A DNA stretch of 64,000 nucleotides, taken from Nautilus pompilius (Eukaryota; Mollusca; Cephalopoda; Nautilida; Nautilidae). The translations under genes and the position numbers were made by a program. Positions 21,905 to 32,305 of this stretch are shown here, piece after piece; positions within the stretch are counted from its first letter, which is position 1, and each line of letters opens with the position of its first letter. The stretch is from assembly GCA_018389105.1 (NCBI GenBank), contig JACATO010001712.1, positions 82,001 to 146,000 on the forward strand. Direction: 5' to 3'. Under the pieces are notes generated by a model. It had not been told where the DNA came from, did not search any database, and was given only the letters and a program-made list of their open reading frames with translations.

Positions 21905-22337
21905 CAAGTTTCTCTAACCTTGTCTAAGGGTGCCTTTGCGAATATATACAGAGCTGTGGTGGGGTTTTGATCAAGGGTTCTGTCTGTGATAGCCGCTAGT
22001 TCCCACGTTCGTTTTTTTTTTTTTTTTAAAATCTGTATGGCAACAACGGCCTTTGTTTTGTTTTGTCAAATGAAAGAAAACAATAACAGAAAGACAACGA
22101 AAGACATCGGATGAAGAGAAACGGCTAGACCAGGTCTACGGACAGGTACGACGAAACGAAGGCGAAGGAGAGAGACTAACGAATATAAGGGGTCAGCGGA
22201 GAGACCGGAGGAAGTGAGTTGCAGAAACTCACCTTGTGATGCGCATTTCAGAATCTATCTGGCAAGGGGACGGAAAGTTACTTCCTTGTCGTCTTGAACG
22301 ACTGTCGTGAATATACATAAAATACCAGGCTATTTAA

Positions 22338-22586
22338 ATGGCGCTCACCTTCCTTCATATTTACTGTCACGCCCAGATGGCCTTTTCGATCTTTACGCCA
22401 ACCATTAATGGCGATGTTGCGTCTAGTGTGATGGACAGAATCGTTGTTGGAATCGTGGATGTTGGCAAAGTTGTTTACGCTCTTGGAGTCGACCAAAGCA
22501 AAAATAAGAATTGGGTGGCAGCTGTTTTTCCTGGTATGGAAATGGAAAATTTAACGAGGCGCTTAATAGATTTAACCATTCGTTAG
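22338..22586 (+). CDS. Hypothetical small open frame, 82 codons
   Basis: Starts ATGGCG (G at +4) and ends at a TAG just before the tRNA-like module at 22590. The product begins MALTFLHIYCHAQMAFSIF, a weakly hydrophobic N-terminus, then VASSVMDRIVVGIVDVGKVV and a charged C-terminus (MEMENLTRRLIDL). Amino-acid use is more protein-like than most short frames here, but length alone is not significant and no family is recognised. A minus-strand frame overlaps it, with donor-like sites at 22346 and 22232. Confidence 0.15.
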   Translation: MALTFLHIYCHAQMAFSIFTPTINGDVASSVMDRIVVGIVDVGKVVYALGVDQSKNKNWVAAVFPGMEMENLTRRLIDLTIR

Positions 22587-22589
22587 AAC

Positions 22590-22660
22590 GGCCGGTAGTC
22601 CAGCGGTAGGTAGACTACAAGATCGCCATAGTTAAGGGCCCAAGTTCGATTCCCTGTTGT
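22590..22660 (+). repeat. tRNA-like Pol III module
   Basis: GGCCGGTAGTCCAGCGGTAGG provides a good A-box (22596-22610), and AAGTTCGATTCCC (22642-22654) a nearly perfect B-box. Their spacing is that of a tRNA (about 45 bp). The 5' and 3' ends (GGCCGGT and CCCTGTTG) do not form a clean acceptor stem, so a tRNA-derived SINE head or tRNA pseudogene is preferred. Confidence 0.5.
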
Positions 22661-23469
22661 AATCGTCTTGGCTTGGCATAATTTCTGGTAATGTATCTTT
22701 TAGCTTTTCTTTACCAGCCGCCAGCCTGATTATTCTTTCCTTCTACGTGTGAAAATGATGTTTCCTGGTACAGGTGAGAAGGTCTTCGGCTAATTCTCTC
22801 GATTGGCAGCACCCTGGCCAACCGTCGAGATCTCGCAACCATGTCTGCGCAAGACCTTCAAATGATCAAAACTGCGTGTTATATACGAAACAGATGATCC
22901 CCATTACGTTGTATATCTACGGACAACTTAGGAACTATTGTTCTCTTTTATCTCCTTTTTTTTTATTTTACACGCGCTCTGTAGAATTAATTGCTTTCTA
23001 GAAATAGTCTAAGGGGTGAACCGGTGTCCACTGTCAGACAAACAAGGTCAGCTGACGTCTTCGAATTACAAACCAATGACTCCTAGATTAATACTCGTAA
23101 CTAATTTCGATGCCAAATATGTGATTTTTTAAAATCTAGGCGCACTATGGGCGCTGAAAAGCACCCAGAAAACGAAAACAACAACAAAAACTAACAGTAA
23201 TTACTGCGCTGATGTGAATGAACGGTGTCGTTAATTGAGGTTAATATTCGTTTCTTCATCTTCTACGGGTGATGAGGCACAGACAAACTGCTTTTCCTTT
23301 CACTTCAGATCCTGTAAAGCAATATAAATTGGAAAATTGTTGGCCTGCTGCGCGATGAATTGGTGTGTGGAGAAGGCGCCTTTTAGATGATGTGAGCGAC
23401 CATAAAGACATTTTTCGTGCCGAACTCCTCTAAAGGCGCTCGCACGGTCTGTTGTTGTGCGCGGTGCCC
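22661..23469. other. Non-coding stretch
   Basis: May include the body of a SINE following the tRNA-like module. A CAG/GTGAGA site at 22773 has no coherent frame before it. No gene recognised. Confidence 0.4.
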
Positions 23470-24154
23470 CCTCTCTCTCTCTCTCTCTCTCTGTACTGAC
23501 GTCATCTGTCTCTCCCTTCTTTTCTCCACCTCTCTCCTTCTCTCCTTCTTTCTCCCTGTGTACTGACGTCATCTCAATCTATGTATTTACACCATCTCTC
23601 TCTCTCTCTGTACTGACATCATCTCTCTCATCTCTCTCTGTGCACTGACGTCATCTCTCTCTCACTGTACTGACGTCATCTGTCTCTCCCACCCTTTCCC
23701 CACCTCTCTCCCTCTCTCCTTCTTTCTCCCTGTGTACTGACGTCATCTCAATCTATATACTGACATCATCTCTCTCATCTCTCTCTCTGTACTGACGTCA
23801 TCTTCTCTCCCTCCCTTTTCCCACTCTCTCCCTTTCTCCTTTCTCCCTGTGTACTGACGTCATCTCAATCTATGTATTTACATCATCTCTCTCTCTGTAC
23901 TGACAACATCTCTCTCTCTCACTGTACTGACGTCATCTGTCTCTCCCACCCTTTCCCCACCTCTCTCCCTCTCTCCTTCTTTCTCCCTGTGTACTGACGT
24001 CATCTCAATCTATGTATTTACATCATCTCTCTCTCTCCCTGTGTACTGACGTCATCTCAATCTATGTATTTACATCATCTCTCTCTCTCTGTGCACTGAC
24101 GTCATCTCTCTCTCTTCTCTCTCCATCTGTTCTCTCTCTCTCTCTCTGTCTCTG
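23470..24154. repeat. GA/CRE compound minisatellite, array E (CT on plus)
   Basis: A higher-order array: CTGTGTACTGACGTCATCTCAATCTATGTATTTACATCATC blocks recur four to five times, separated by CT runs and CCACCTCTCTCC segments. Cores include TGACGTCA, TGACATCA, TGACAACA and TTACATCA, an apparent decay series of the CRE. Confidence 0.9.
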
Positions 24155-25325
24155 CTGGATAGTTAATTAAGTATTTTTAGTTATACCTTTCTCTTTTCCC
24201 CTCCTTCTTTTGACGACAGTCCCTAATTAAGAGACTAATTCTCTAAACCGGATCGACAAAATGGAACCGTTTGACTATCACAGTCTCTTCTTACCCCCCC
24301 TTTTTTAATGCCTTTCAAGATGAAACGACAGATAGAAAAGATGGGGTGTTAATGAGGCGCCCGGCGTGTTGTACAACGACAAACCTGTAATAAGTGGAAC
24401 ACATTAAGCTGGTGATGCAGAATTCGTCTGCGAATGTTACTCTGGTATCACCATTCTTTGCTCCATTAAGAAGAAAAGTCTCACTGATATTCCCATTACG
24501 GAATGTTTGGCGTTAGTTACATTTGATTTCTATTCGCCCCCCCCAACCGTGTTATTTACGTCAAGTAGAAAAGTATTACACACATGAACATGGACCGTTA
24601 ATGCGAAGTCCGAGATATTGTTACACATCAGCACAATTGGCAGGGATGTTAGAGCATCGTTGTCCAAGGAGATACACACAGTAAAACAGTCTGGTATTCG
24701 GTTACGGATGCTGAAGTGCACACAACACAGACTCCTCCACTCTCTGATCGGCTTATCGTCTCTTGTGCTTCGTTCTCCCTCTTCCATCTCTCGAAAACGG
24801 CTTCTGTCCACGATCAGATCCGGCACTTTAGTGTCTGGCGGCGGTCGAGCGTTCTTTTGATCTCACCCACAGTCGCCGATACTCTGCCCAGTCATGGTTT
24901 TAGACGGACTGAAGTGCTAGCTAGCTCAGCAGGATATTAGAAGAAGATGAAGAAGAAGAAGAAGAAGAAATGGAGTGTACCATAGTTTTAAATGAGTGGA
25001 ACGCGTTGTGATCGATAGTAATGCCACGAATCAGACTTAAAATTATGCAGACAAGCCATCTCTTTTACTCGAGGCTTTGCGCAAGCCACGATGGCTAAGT
25101 TATTTCCTCTGTCTCATCAACAACTTTGCTTTGGTGTTAACTGTACTGAGTATATTAAATATATATACACACACATAATGGCGTCCAGATGATGAGTCAA
25201 CTATATGAAAACACCGTTATCCATCTGCCTTTTCAGTGCTTGATTGTTCATGAACTTGCATCATTTCAGCAAACCAAAAATCAGATGAACTATCTGTCAA
25301 TGCGCATAGACTGTTGATTATGATG
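24155..25325. other. Non-coding stretch
   Basis: Short overlapping open frames at 24.53-24.94 kb lack motifs. An AAG run lies at 24939-24968. No gene recognised. Confidence 0.45.
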
Positions 25326-25640
25326 TTATCTTTTCACACTTTTAAAATGAAAATAACCAGCTTTTGCGTGGATAAATCCCGCACATTTGGCTAAATAAAC
25401 CCCGTTTCTGTTGCAAGTAGTTTCATGGCTGCATGGCGTTGGTTGGACTTTTTCCCTTGACTTTTCAACGTAACTCATTCTGCACAAGTTCAGTAGGGGG
25501 CTCAGATCTGAAGATCGTGGGGACCAGACTATGGTTTTAGGAAGTCGCTTCCGAGATTTTTCAAGCAAGATGCCGTCGTCACCTATCAAACGATGTCTCG
25601 ACGGAAATGCACACGGTGTAGCAGAATATTGTGATATCTC
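25326..25640 (-). pseudogene. Transposase C-terminal fragment (IS630/Tc1/mariner superfamily)
   Basis: The minus-strand frame reads RLIGDDGILLEKS, then KTIVWSPRSSDLSPLLNLCRM. This matches by eye the FPGRWIGRxGPxxWPPRSPDLTPLDFFLWG block of a transposase lineage common in invertebrate genomes, often annotated as Tc3-like or associated with a DUF4817 helix-turn-helix. The catalytic third acidic site normally follows PLDFF; here it reads PLLNL, so the Asp is lost. A few later residues (CAGFIHAKAG) fit the C-terminus loosely. The upstream part is replaced by CT-rich repeat at 25638-25715. Truncated and dead. Confidence 0.55.
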
Positions 25641-25667
25641 TCTCTCTCAGTCTCATCTGTGCTCTCA

Positions 25668-25700
<33 letters not shown>

Positions 25701-25716
25701 TCATCTCTCTCATGCG
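25638..25716. repeat. CT microsatellite
   Basis: CT runs interrupted by CAGTCTCATCTGTG and CAT triplets. No CRE core here, unlike the neighbouring arrays. Confidence 0.9.
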
Positions 25717-25792
25717 AGAATCTAATTAACTCTTATCAATCCACCAGATGAATGAATAACAACCTAAGCAATTCCCGAAAAACATTCGCATT

Positions 25793-26100
25793 TCTGTGCC
25801 TAGTTGCAAGGCAAATGTGGCTTTTCTCATATTCTTTGCTGGTCTTTCTTCTGACATGGTGCCGTCACTTGGAACTAGATGTTTCAAGCCTTCGCTACCT
25901 TATTGTAATACATCCTGCCATTGCTCAAGATGTAGTTTCGATGTCGTTCAGCCTTATCATGTTTCATTTTCTTCTTACTATGTTCCAGCCGGGGATTTAT
26001 GGCCGATCAGTCCAACCTCTCTTAACCTTCTTCTAGTGGTGGATGTTAAGGTTCCGACTGTTCTGGACATCAGAAGTTGCCAGGCTGCCTATTGAAGAAA
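25793..26100 (+). pseudogene. Possible SLCO/OATP-like transporter fragment
   Basis: One frame reads a hydrophobic segment (NVAFLIFFAGLSSDMVPSLG), then SLPYCNTSCHCSRCSFDVV and HVSFSSYYVPAG. Organic anion transporting polypeptides (SLCO family) have a transmembrane helix followed by a large Kazal-like extracellular loop with CNxxCxCS, a PVC block and VTYFSPCHAGC. The CNTSCHCS match and the order and spacing of the later blocks are suggestive, but the Cys expected in PVC and in SPCHAGC are missing (VV and YYVPAG). The frame ends at a TGA near 26092. No splice sites frame it. A decayed exon or processed fragment is likely; chance similarity is not excluded. Confidence 0.3.
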
Positions 26101-26627
26101 GGATTTGTTCTAGACTTTTGAACAACCAGCTGGTCTTTCAGTTTCTCCGCCATTAAGCCCACGGCTTAGCCAATCGGCTTCGTTCTATAAATGGCTGTCC
26201 GTCTAACTTCAACTTTCTCTGCAGTTTTCATTGGGGATGACCGGCTTCATGAAGAACGGTAACTGATGGCTTTGTTACGTGCGAAATTTCGTCTCTAGGC
26301 GCTAGTTCCACTTGTCAGGCAAAGCAATAGCGGGCATCAATAACGTGGTCAATTGACATTTGTACAGAAGAACAATGTAAACTAGCAATGATTCAAATCG
26401 GTGATAAGTGGTATCGGAGGAATACGATATCCACGGGCTTTCCGTATGAACGAAATTAAATATTCACAGAAATAAGTTACTGGTATATAATTGTGAAAAG
26501 AGTTTGAGGTGATAACAGTCTTGCAATTATGGTTTATGTTCTAATGCATGGTTATTAATTATTAGATTTTTCATTTCAATTTTTAATCAGTGCACAATAA
26601 TATTTTTGATGTTGTTGTTATTGTTGC
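26101..26627. other. Non-coding stretch
   Basis: Holds an acceptor-like TTCTCTGCAG at 26225, but the short exon that would follow has only a weak donor. AT-rich after 26450. No gene recognised. Confidence 0.45.
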
Positions 26628-26670
26628 TCTTCTTCTTCTTCTTCTTCTCTTCTTCTTCTTCTTCTTCTTC

Positions 26671-26718
<48 letters not shown>

Positions 26719-26735
26719 ATTATTAGCAGTGGTAG
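26628..26735. repeat. (CTT)n(ATT)n compound microsatellite
   Basis: CTT units change into ATT units near 26671. The whole tract is about 105 bp. Confidence 0.95.
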
Positions 26736-27380
26736 TAGCAATATCATTATAATTATTATAAGCTTTGGCTTTTTTTATTATTTCATTATTTTGTTTCAAA
26801 CATTTAAAATGTCTCAGGTTTTCCAGTCTAATTAAAGTGCACACATCGCGTTCAAACTGCTCTTTGTAAGCTTAATTTGTGTTAGTGTTTTTGTGAAGTG
26901 CCTAAAGTTACTGAAGTGTTCGGTCAAAGTTGGGTATTAAGAAAAATGATGTATTGCCCATCAGCTCAAGCGACCCTCAAAATCTACAAGCCTCTTTAGC
27001 CGATAAAATAACGAAACTCCAGGACTGTACGAGGCGTTCATATATATATATATATCCTCTAGAGATGGCGCCTGATGGAAGTTTGGAAAAAATTCTTAAC
27101 TTTTCGGATGTGGGAGGACGCGGCTGTTGGTGACAAGAAGTCACAACTACGGAGATGCGGCAATCAGAGCCGGTCCAGATCTGGATTTGAGCCCGAGCTG
27201 TCTCCCTAAACGGGTTGGCGGGAGTGTCGCCATAATGCCTTTGCTGGCTGAGGTTCAAGGAGAAGAATCGTGGTGTTCCGGTTCCGACAGATGCGCTATA
27301 AAAGCTGTGGAAGATAAAACAATGGAAAGAAAGGGTCCTTGAGCAACACGGTCCGAGTGGACCGGTTAAGGTATTTCGTG

Positions 27381-27443
27381 CACGTGGAAGCCTGCGGATA
27401 GCCCCTCTCCAAAAGGGAGGGGGGTAAAGCAGAAAGCCACGTG
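27381..27443 (+). other. Imperfect 63-nt stem-loop
   Basis: CACGTGG at the 5' end pairs with CCACGTG at the 3' end. Inside, CTGC pairs with GCAG, then CCCCTC(T)CC pairs with GGGAGGGG around an AAAA loop, with two nearly symmetric internal loops. The length and layout are compatible with a small hairpin precursor, but the GC-rich apical stem could also reflect chance or a repeat end. No homologue was recognised. Confidence 0.25.
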
Positions 27444-27869
27444 AAAGGATGCTGTCAAATGAAAACCTTGTCGGGTGGGGGAGCTAAAACAGTGAGAGAG
27501 AGAGGGAGACGAAAGCAGCTGCTGAAGTTGACAGGCCTTGGTCTACGTGGGTTATATAGCCTCGGTAGATCGTATTATCCTATTTAGCGCGTGAACAGCA
27601 ACAGGGTTTGTCCTCTTTAAGGAGCCCGGTTGTATATTAAAAAAATGTAATAATTTAGTGTGACCACCACCCTAATCTGGAGGGATGCTACAGCTGCAGC
27701 ACGTGACTATATTTATGTCACCGGTATCGTTATCCGAACTACGTAATCATAAACTAATTCATCCATCGTCAAAGGTGAACACAGACGCCCGTGGCACCCG
27801 AATTTTTTTATTTTTGTAAATCACGTGTAAATGTTCTGAGATTATGCGCCGCCTTATCGCCAGGTGGCG

Positions 27870-27925
27870 GGGAAACGACGCATGCGCAGCGCAGGACGGT
27901 CGAAGCGAATTAACCAATCGTACGA
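27870..27925. promoter_or_regulatory. NRF1-like and CCAAT motifs
   Basis: ACGCATGCGCAGCGC (27878-27892) is close to the NRF1 palindrome GCGCATGCGC, and a CCAAT box (ACCAATCG) lies at 27913-27920. Such pairs are common in TATA-less animal promoters. No transcript start or gene could be tied to it. Confidence 0.2.
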
Positions 27926-28370
27926 CAGCGAGACAACTACGAAGGGCGATAATTCGGTTTTACCTTTTCTTTAAAAAAAAAAAAAAAGATGCGTAAACCA
28001 CGCGGAGATATGGCTAACGGAGAACGTAATGGGGGTCGGATCTTGCAGTAGTTCCGCGCAAGTGCGAAGGTATCGTTGATTTACACTCCATGCTGCCGCT
28101 GTAGTTGATTAAAGAAATTAAATTGCGAAACTCCATATCTATGTATAAGTTACTAAAAATCGAGAAAAACCAGGACAGAGATTTTGATATTCATTACTGT
28201 TCTTAATGCAGTAGGTTTGTTTGGTATTTGCTGGTATCAAGTCAGAGTCTCTCGAGGATAGACCTAGACATCTTGGCAACACTGCATTTTCTTCCTCTCG
28301 CCTTGGATCAAGTTGACTGGACAGTCGATAATTATCAGCCAGGTTTGGTACCCGACGGCACGCAAAAGAA

Positions 28371-28401
<31 letters not shown>

Positions 28402-31400
28402 TTTTTTTTTACGTTTTTCTTTTTTCGAGTGGGGTTTACCGAGAGTGTGCTGACACTAATCCTGCCCGAGGTTTTGGCGAGGAAGTGCTGGGCTAGCACG
28501 CATTACTGAGCACGGCCAGACTCCGGCGCTTATCCAGAAAATCGGCGTCGGGGGTTAGCGGTTTATCCAATCAGTACGTGGAGGAAAGACGTGGCGGAGG
28601 CCCCCACACGGGTCCTTCCATCGGACAGCAACCCATTTTCGTCTCTCTCTCGTCCCCCGCCCCGCCCCGCCAAGCGCTCTCTCTCTCTCTCTCTTTCTCT
28701 TTACGATCGCTCTGAAACAATCTGCAAAACGCTTCACACGCTTCAGATATGTGGGATGGTAGCGAGTCGCGCAAGGATCAAAGATGCAGAGAAATGTGAA
28801 GGGTCGAATCCGTTACAAATCCGTATTAAGGGGGGAGGGAGGTTTAGTGGGGACCCAAAGGGAGGGGCGGTGCTGCGTCTTCACACTCAGGGGAGTAGGG
28901 GGACGAACGCAGTCATCTAGGGAATGCCCAATCAGAAGGCCTCTAACTAATTGCAACAGCGGAGACCCCATAGCTTTTATTAATCCGGGGCCTGTTATTA
29001 TTATTTTTTTTTTGGTACCCCTACTTTTCTCCGTTGTATAACCGCGTGCAGGATCTTATTAACGAACCCTGTGTGGCACGAGCTTCTTTCCACTTCTCTC
29101 ACACTTAACTAAGACCGGTTAACAGCTTACTAACAAACAGACTCTAACAACCAGATTGATAATAAACGACCGGAATACGTTTTCTTCTTTCTTTCTTTCC
29201 TGCCCTCTTTGGTCAAACAAATAACAACAAACCCAAATAAGAGAGAACAACCTTACCAGCCCCTTTCCGGCGAGAATATATACACTAGTCCGTTGATTCC
29301 GGAGTGCCAACGCGATGGCCAGGCTGGCCTCACGGAAAGACTGCCTTTCTTGTCCTCTCCTTCCCTCTTCCACTAATATGAGGCAAACCGATGAGAAAGA
29401 TAATCCAGCCTCCATCAGGAGATGCTATGCGTTTTGTTTGTTTTTTTTTTTATTTTAAAAAACGCTAATGTCCCCAAATTCTACGAAATCAAGCGGGCTC
29501 TTCTCCATTTTCGTTCTTTCTCGAAATGACTGCGATTGAGAATGAGAAATTTTAACGTGTTTGGTTATCTGATGCCACACTACGACTGTCTGAGATAGCA
29601 AGAAATATGTATACTGTAGTGTTCTTGCCGCGGTCTCTGCTGCCGATATTCCGATATCTTGCTCCCTCTCTCGATGCGCCTGCGCATATCCCACAATTCC
29701 AAATCCACCATCTTTAATTTCTCATTTGGCCGGCCCGATCTGTTTTGGCGTCCTGGTTCCTGAAAGACTTCAGCAAGCTCTCATTGACCAAATGGTCAAC
29801 TGCTTAACCCGCCGGGTCGCCATATCGATATAAGTTATACTGGCTCCCGTGTTTAGGCGTGATCTTGCCGTTCAGAAAGCCACTGCGACTTAATAAGTGG
29901 CTCGATTTTCCTTAATTTTTTTTCGCCAGCGAGCGATTTGATGGAGTTAGCTGAACGTTATTGAACCGATCAGGTTTGGACGAAAGGAAGAGAAGACTTT
30001 TGGTACAGATGTAGTCGACGGATGATAAATACTCATTTTTATCATCGACCTTATCAAAAAGAAAGATGGCGCTTTCTTGGAATAATTAAACTCTAAGATT
30101 TCTGGAACCATTGTGCTAAGCTTGTGTACGTGAGTTAGGTCTAAATAATTTCAGTGATATTTTTTTTTAAATTGTTAAAAAAATTAAAAAATCAATTACC
30201 GATAGAGAGGAGATAAACATCGATTACAAAAATTGTAGCATTCTAACACTCGGAGAAAGAAGCTTCCAGAAGCGATGGCTCCAAGAGATATTTGTACGTT
30301 CTTGATATTCTCTTTAATTCCGCACACTAAGCAAAACTTGCAACGACAGCAAAGACGGACGTGTGTGTTGCGGGAGGAAGACTGCGCAGACTTCTTCATC
30401 CACCGGCTCGCCTCTGCTGCTGTCATTATAAGCGGCAGCTCGCTACCTTCTGTCTGCGACAGAACGCGAAGACATCAAAGGCACAGCGAGATCGGGGCTA
30501 TGACGTCATTGCTGGTTCGCTAACAAAAAATTATTTATCATTAGGGAAAATTTTTCTTTTTTTTTTTTTTTCGTGTTTTGACTTTTTCTGGGCTTCTTTA
30601 GATTTGCATACAAACGCATCCGGAGTATTTCGGGGGATTTAGTTAAAGAATCAGCTCGTGCGTTTTTTTCCCCCGCCGAATACGCTAAACGGAGGGGGTC
30701 GGGTTAAAACACGAGGAAGAAGGGAACGCTTCTTCGACTGCCAGCCAACATCTAACCTTTCTCTACGAGATGGTAAAAAAACAAAAAAAAAAAAAACAAA
30801 AAAAAAAATGAGGTTTTCGTGTCATCCCTCAACAGCAGCCCAACGTGTTGTTTAGGAGTTGCTAAGGGACACGGATAAACATCTCGCAGCGCATTGCGAC
30901 GTCAAAGAAGGTATGCGAGAGAGAAAAATGTTTGGGTGGGGGGTAGTTAGGATATCTGCTGTACGATCAAGATCTACACGAAATAAACTGTGAGAAGATA
31001 TATCTTTAATAATAATAATAATAAATATATATGGTACCTTATTGATTCATGCGAAAGAATTTTAATATTTCAAGATATCTTGAAGGATTCAAAAAAGTTT
31101 GCAAGTTCGAAATCGACCCCGTAATTTCTCGCTACAATTTCTTAAATATTTAATATAGTCTAATATATCAGCAGCTTCATTCACAAGACTGGCGAAAGCC
31201 TAGGTCTTAATAACATATTCATGTAGACCTATAGTTCCAACAACTTTAAGTCAGTTTTACAAGTCTTATCTTTCCACCTCAGTCGTTCGATCTCTCTATT
31301 TCTCATTTTACCAACCAACTCCCCTTCCTTTCTGACCAGACAAAAGCCTGGTAGTTATATATATATATATGTAATACGACCTAAATTAAATGTATATGCG

Positions 31401-31640
31401 ATGATAAATCTGAGCCAATTTACAAAACAAGACAGTGCTGCACGGAGGAGGAAAAACTTTAAAGGGTAGACTATTACAGGATCCAGCGATCCGTGTAATT
31501 GGAAATATACATGCAATGAGACACGGTCATGGGATAAAGTATTTATGTTGCAGACATCATTAAAATGGGGATTTTATTCGTTCTGACCCCCAAATGGGCG
31601 CAGCTCCAAAGTGTATCGGAGGGGTTTCAGTTAGTAAAAC
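28371..31640. other. Non-coding stretch
   Basis: Contains CT runs at 28372-28394 and 28675-28694, poly-T runs, an NRF1-like TGCGCCTGCGCA at 29665-29676, an AAGATGGCG (YY1-like) at 30064, and a solitary TGACGTCA at 30501. Open frames at 29.1-29.7 and 30.2-30.9 kb overlap one another and have no motifs. Confidence 0.4.
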
Positions 31641-32234
31641 CATAGCCAAACGTCCGATCTAGTGCTTACACGGTTTACTGGGGTCCTCTCCCGCCAGGGG
31701 GACGGGGCTGGTAGTAGGAATCAGGATCAACTCGGTAACAACGCCACCCGATCGCTTGATAAAGGCGCTGTGAACGTTTGGAATTTGGGATTAAGGAACC
31801 CCGCTTAGATAGACGAATCGAAGACTTGTTAACTCTTCCTTCGCCGGCTGGGGCGCCATTTTGAAGTAAAGCTAGCCGCGGGTTAAAAGCTGGGGTTATT
31901 CTGCCGAGAGCTCGTCGAGAACGCGCCAAATCGTTTAGCCCGACTGTCGCTGGTCACGGGTCGGCCGGTTGTGGGTGGCGCTGGTGTAAAACCAGAAACG
32001 AGGCGAGGACATTCGGCGAAACGTAACGTGACCGACCCCCCCCCCACTTCCTAACTTTACGAATGCGTCATTTGACCCATCGGTTTTCCTACACCGGTGC
32101 CTACGAGGTGAGAAGGAAAACCTGATGGAGAGTAGTAGTGTCTCGCTGATGAGGACCAGGAATCGCTTGCTCCCACTTCCGCAGAACCCCCCCCTCAGTT
32201 TTGTAGGAAAACCCCTACACGGCCAGCTGGTGGC

Positions 32235-32305
32235 ACACCGACCGGGAATCGCACTGGGGTTCTCGACTTTGGATGGTGGTGAGGGGGTCTAACCGTACCG
32301 GCTGT
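32235..32305 (-). repeat. Weak tRNA-like module
   Basis: Minus strand: GCCGGTACGGTTAGACCC resembles an A-box and CAGTGCGATTCCCGG a B-box, with tRNA-like spacing. The B-box core is GTGCGATTCCC, one change from consensus. Low-confidence SINE head. Confidence 0.25.

Larger units (their letters stand above)
26736..28370. other. Non-coding stretch with promoter-like patch
   Basis: Contains a hairpin at 27381-27443 and a promoter-like patch at 27870-27925 (separate entries), a TATATA tract near 27040, and short open frames without motifs. Confidence 0.4.
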
